Both the position numbers and the translations under genes were made by a program. A stretch of DNA of 64,000 nucleotides from Cellulosimicrobium arenosum. Its GTDB lineage: Bacteria > Actinomycetota > Actinomycetes > Actinomycetales > Cellulomonadaceae. Of this stretch, positions 63,814-64,000 are shown piece by piece; within the stretch, counting starts at the first letter, position 1; every line of letters begins with the position of its first letter. The stretch is from NCBI RefSeq assembly GCF_014837295.1, contig NZ_JACYHB010000009.1:62001-126000 (forward strand), in the 5' to 3' direction. A model generated the notes under the pieces. It had not been told where the DNA came from and did not search any database. It saw only the letters and a list, made by a program, of their open reading frames with translations.

Positions 63814-64000
63814 GTGTTCGGAATCGTCGGGTCCCTCCAGTGGATCATCTACCTGCTCCTGACCCTCGTGGTCTTCGCCACGCAGGTCTTCGCGCTGGTC
63901 GACGCCGTGCGGCGGCCCGCGAGCGCGTTCACCGCGGAGGGAAAGCTGTCCAAGCCGATCTGGCTCACGATCCTGGGGGTGGCGGCGGCGCTCGGCTTCC
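63814..64000 (+). CDS. DUF2516-like membrane protein, cut by window end
   Basis: The first 62 codons encode two hydrophobic segments (WIIYLLLTLVVFATQVFALVD and WLTILGVAAALGF) joined by RRPASAFTAEGKLSKP, a pattern of the actinobacterial DUF2516 family. Function unknown. TAGGCT stands 6 bases before the GTG and contains the vapC stop codon, so the promoter lies inside the end of vapC. Confidence 0.75.
   Translation, partial: MFGIVGSLQWIIYLLLTLVVFATQVFALVDAVRRPASAFTAEGKLSKPIWLTILGVAAALGF

Overview
The window is chromosomal DNA from a high-GC actinobacterium. Codon third positions are almost all G or C, many genes start with GTG and overlap as ATGA or GTGA, and regulators typical of actinobacteria are present (GlnR, a GlxR/Crp-type regulator, a SigK/RskA pair, a class I DAHP synthase behind an aromatic leader peptide). 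The gene content (a GH3 glycosidase with a TetR regulator, LAETG sorting signal, DUF4012, gmd/fcl polysaccharide genes) fits a Micrococcales genus such as Cellulomonas or Cellulosimicrobium. That placement is an inference. I see no phage, insertion sequence, CRISPR array or rRNA. One tRNA is present.

Layout. 1-1578: 5' part of a GH3 glycosidase divergent from a TetR regulator. 1688-4203: lysC-asd, start of the aspartate-family pathway, closed by a 36-bp-arm hairpin. 4294-7635: SWIM/SNF2 helicase. 7775-11874: GntR(YtrA)-ABC-membrane protein followed by a DrrAB-like ABC exporter. 11919-14196: glutamine amidotransferase, TauE/SafE permease and Rrf2 regulator. 14275-17131: RsbQ/RsbP-like pair and a Nudix hydrolase. 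17210-18622: aromatic leader peptide, attenuator hairpin and DAHP synthase. 18676-23177: sigK-rskA-FAS1 lipoprotein-dipZ, with three nearly identical SigK-like promoters. 23263-25581: a DUF4232 exported protein and a DUF2625 protein. 25670-30161: methylcitrate cycle operon (GntR, prpD, prpB, prpC).

30546-49051: surface polysaccharide locus. It has a low-molecular-weight tyrosine phosphatase, DUF4012 protein, LAETG-anchored protein, lipid-linked sugar transferase, GDP-L-fucose genes, three glycosyltransferases, flippase, pyruvyl transferase, polymerase, acetyltransferase, tyrosine kinase with chain-length domain, UDP-sugar dehydrogenase and a CAP-domain lipoprotein. Most of its genes overlap by 1-14 bases and are probably co-transcribed. 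49122-51440: small membrane protein, ferredoxin-type reductase, tRNA-Pro(CGG). 51574-57185: metallophosphoesterase, penicillin-binding protein, DUF4177, RidA, Crp, endonuclease III, an order resembling mycobacterial Rv3674c-Rv3683. 57193-61833: alpha/beta hydrolase, GlnR, membrane proteins, nitrobindin-like protein, YgfZ, an order resembling mycobacterial Rv0811c-Rv0818. 61841-64000: FUSC-like membrane protein, VapBC-type toxin-antitoxin and a partial DUF2516 protein.

The two most interesting features are the SigK locus, which brings together in one place genes that M. tuberculosis keeps in one regulon at two loci, each with a recognisable promoter, and the aromatic leader peptide before DAHP synthase. 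A further window-wide pattern is a TANNNT-like -10 box placed 6-7 bases before the start codon of more than a dozen genes, which suggests many leaderless mRNAs.
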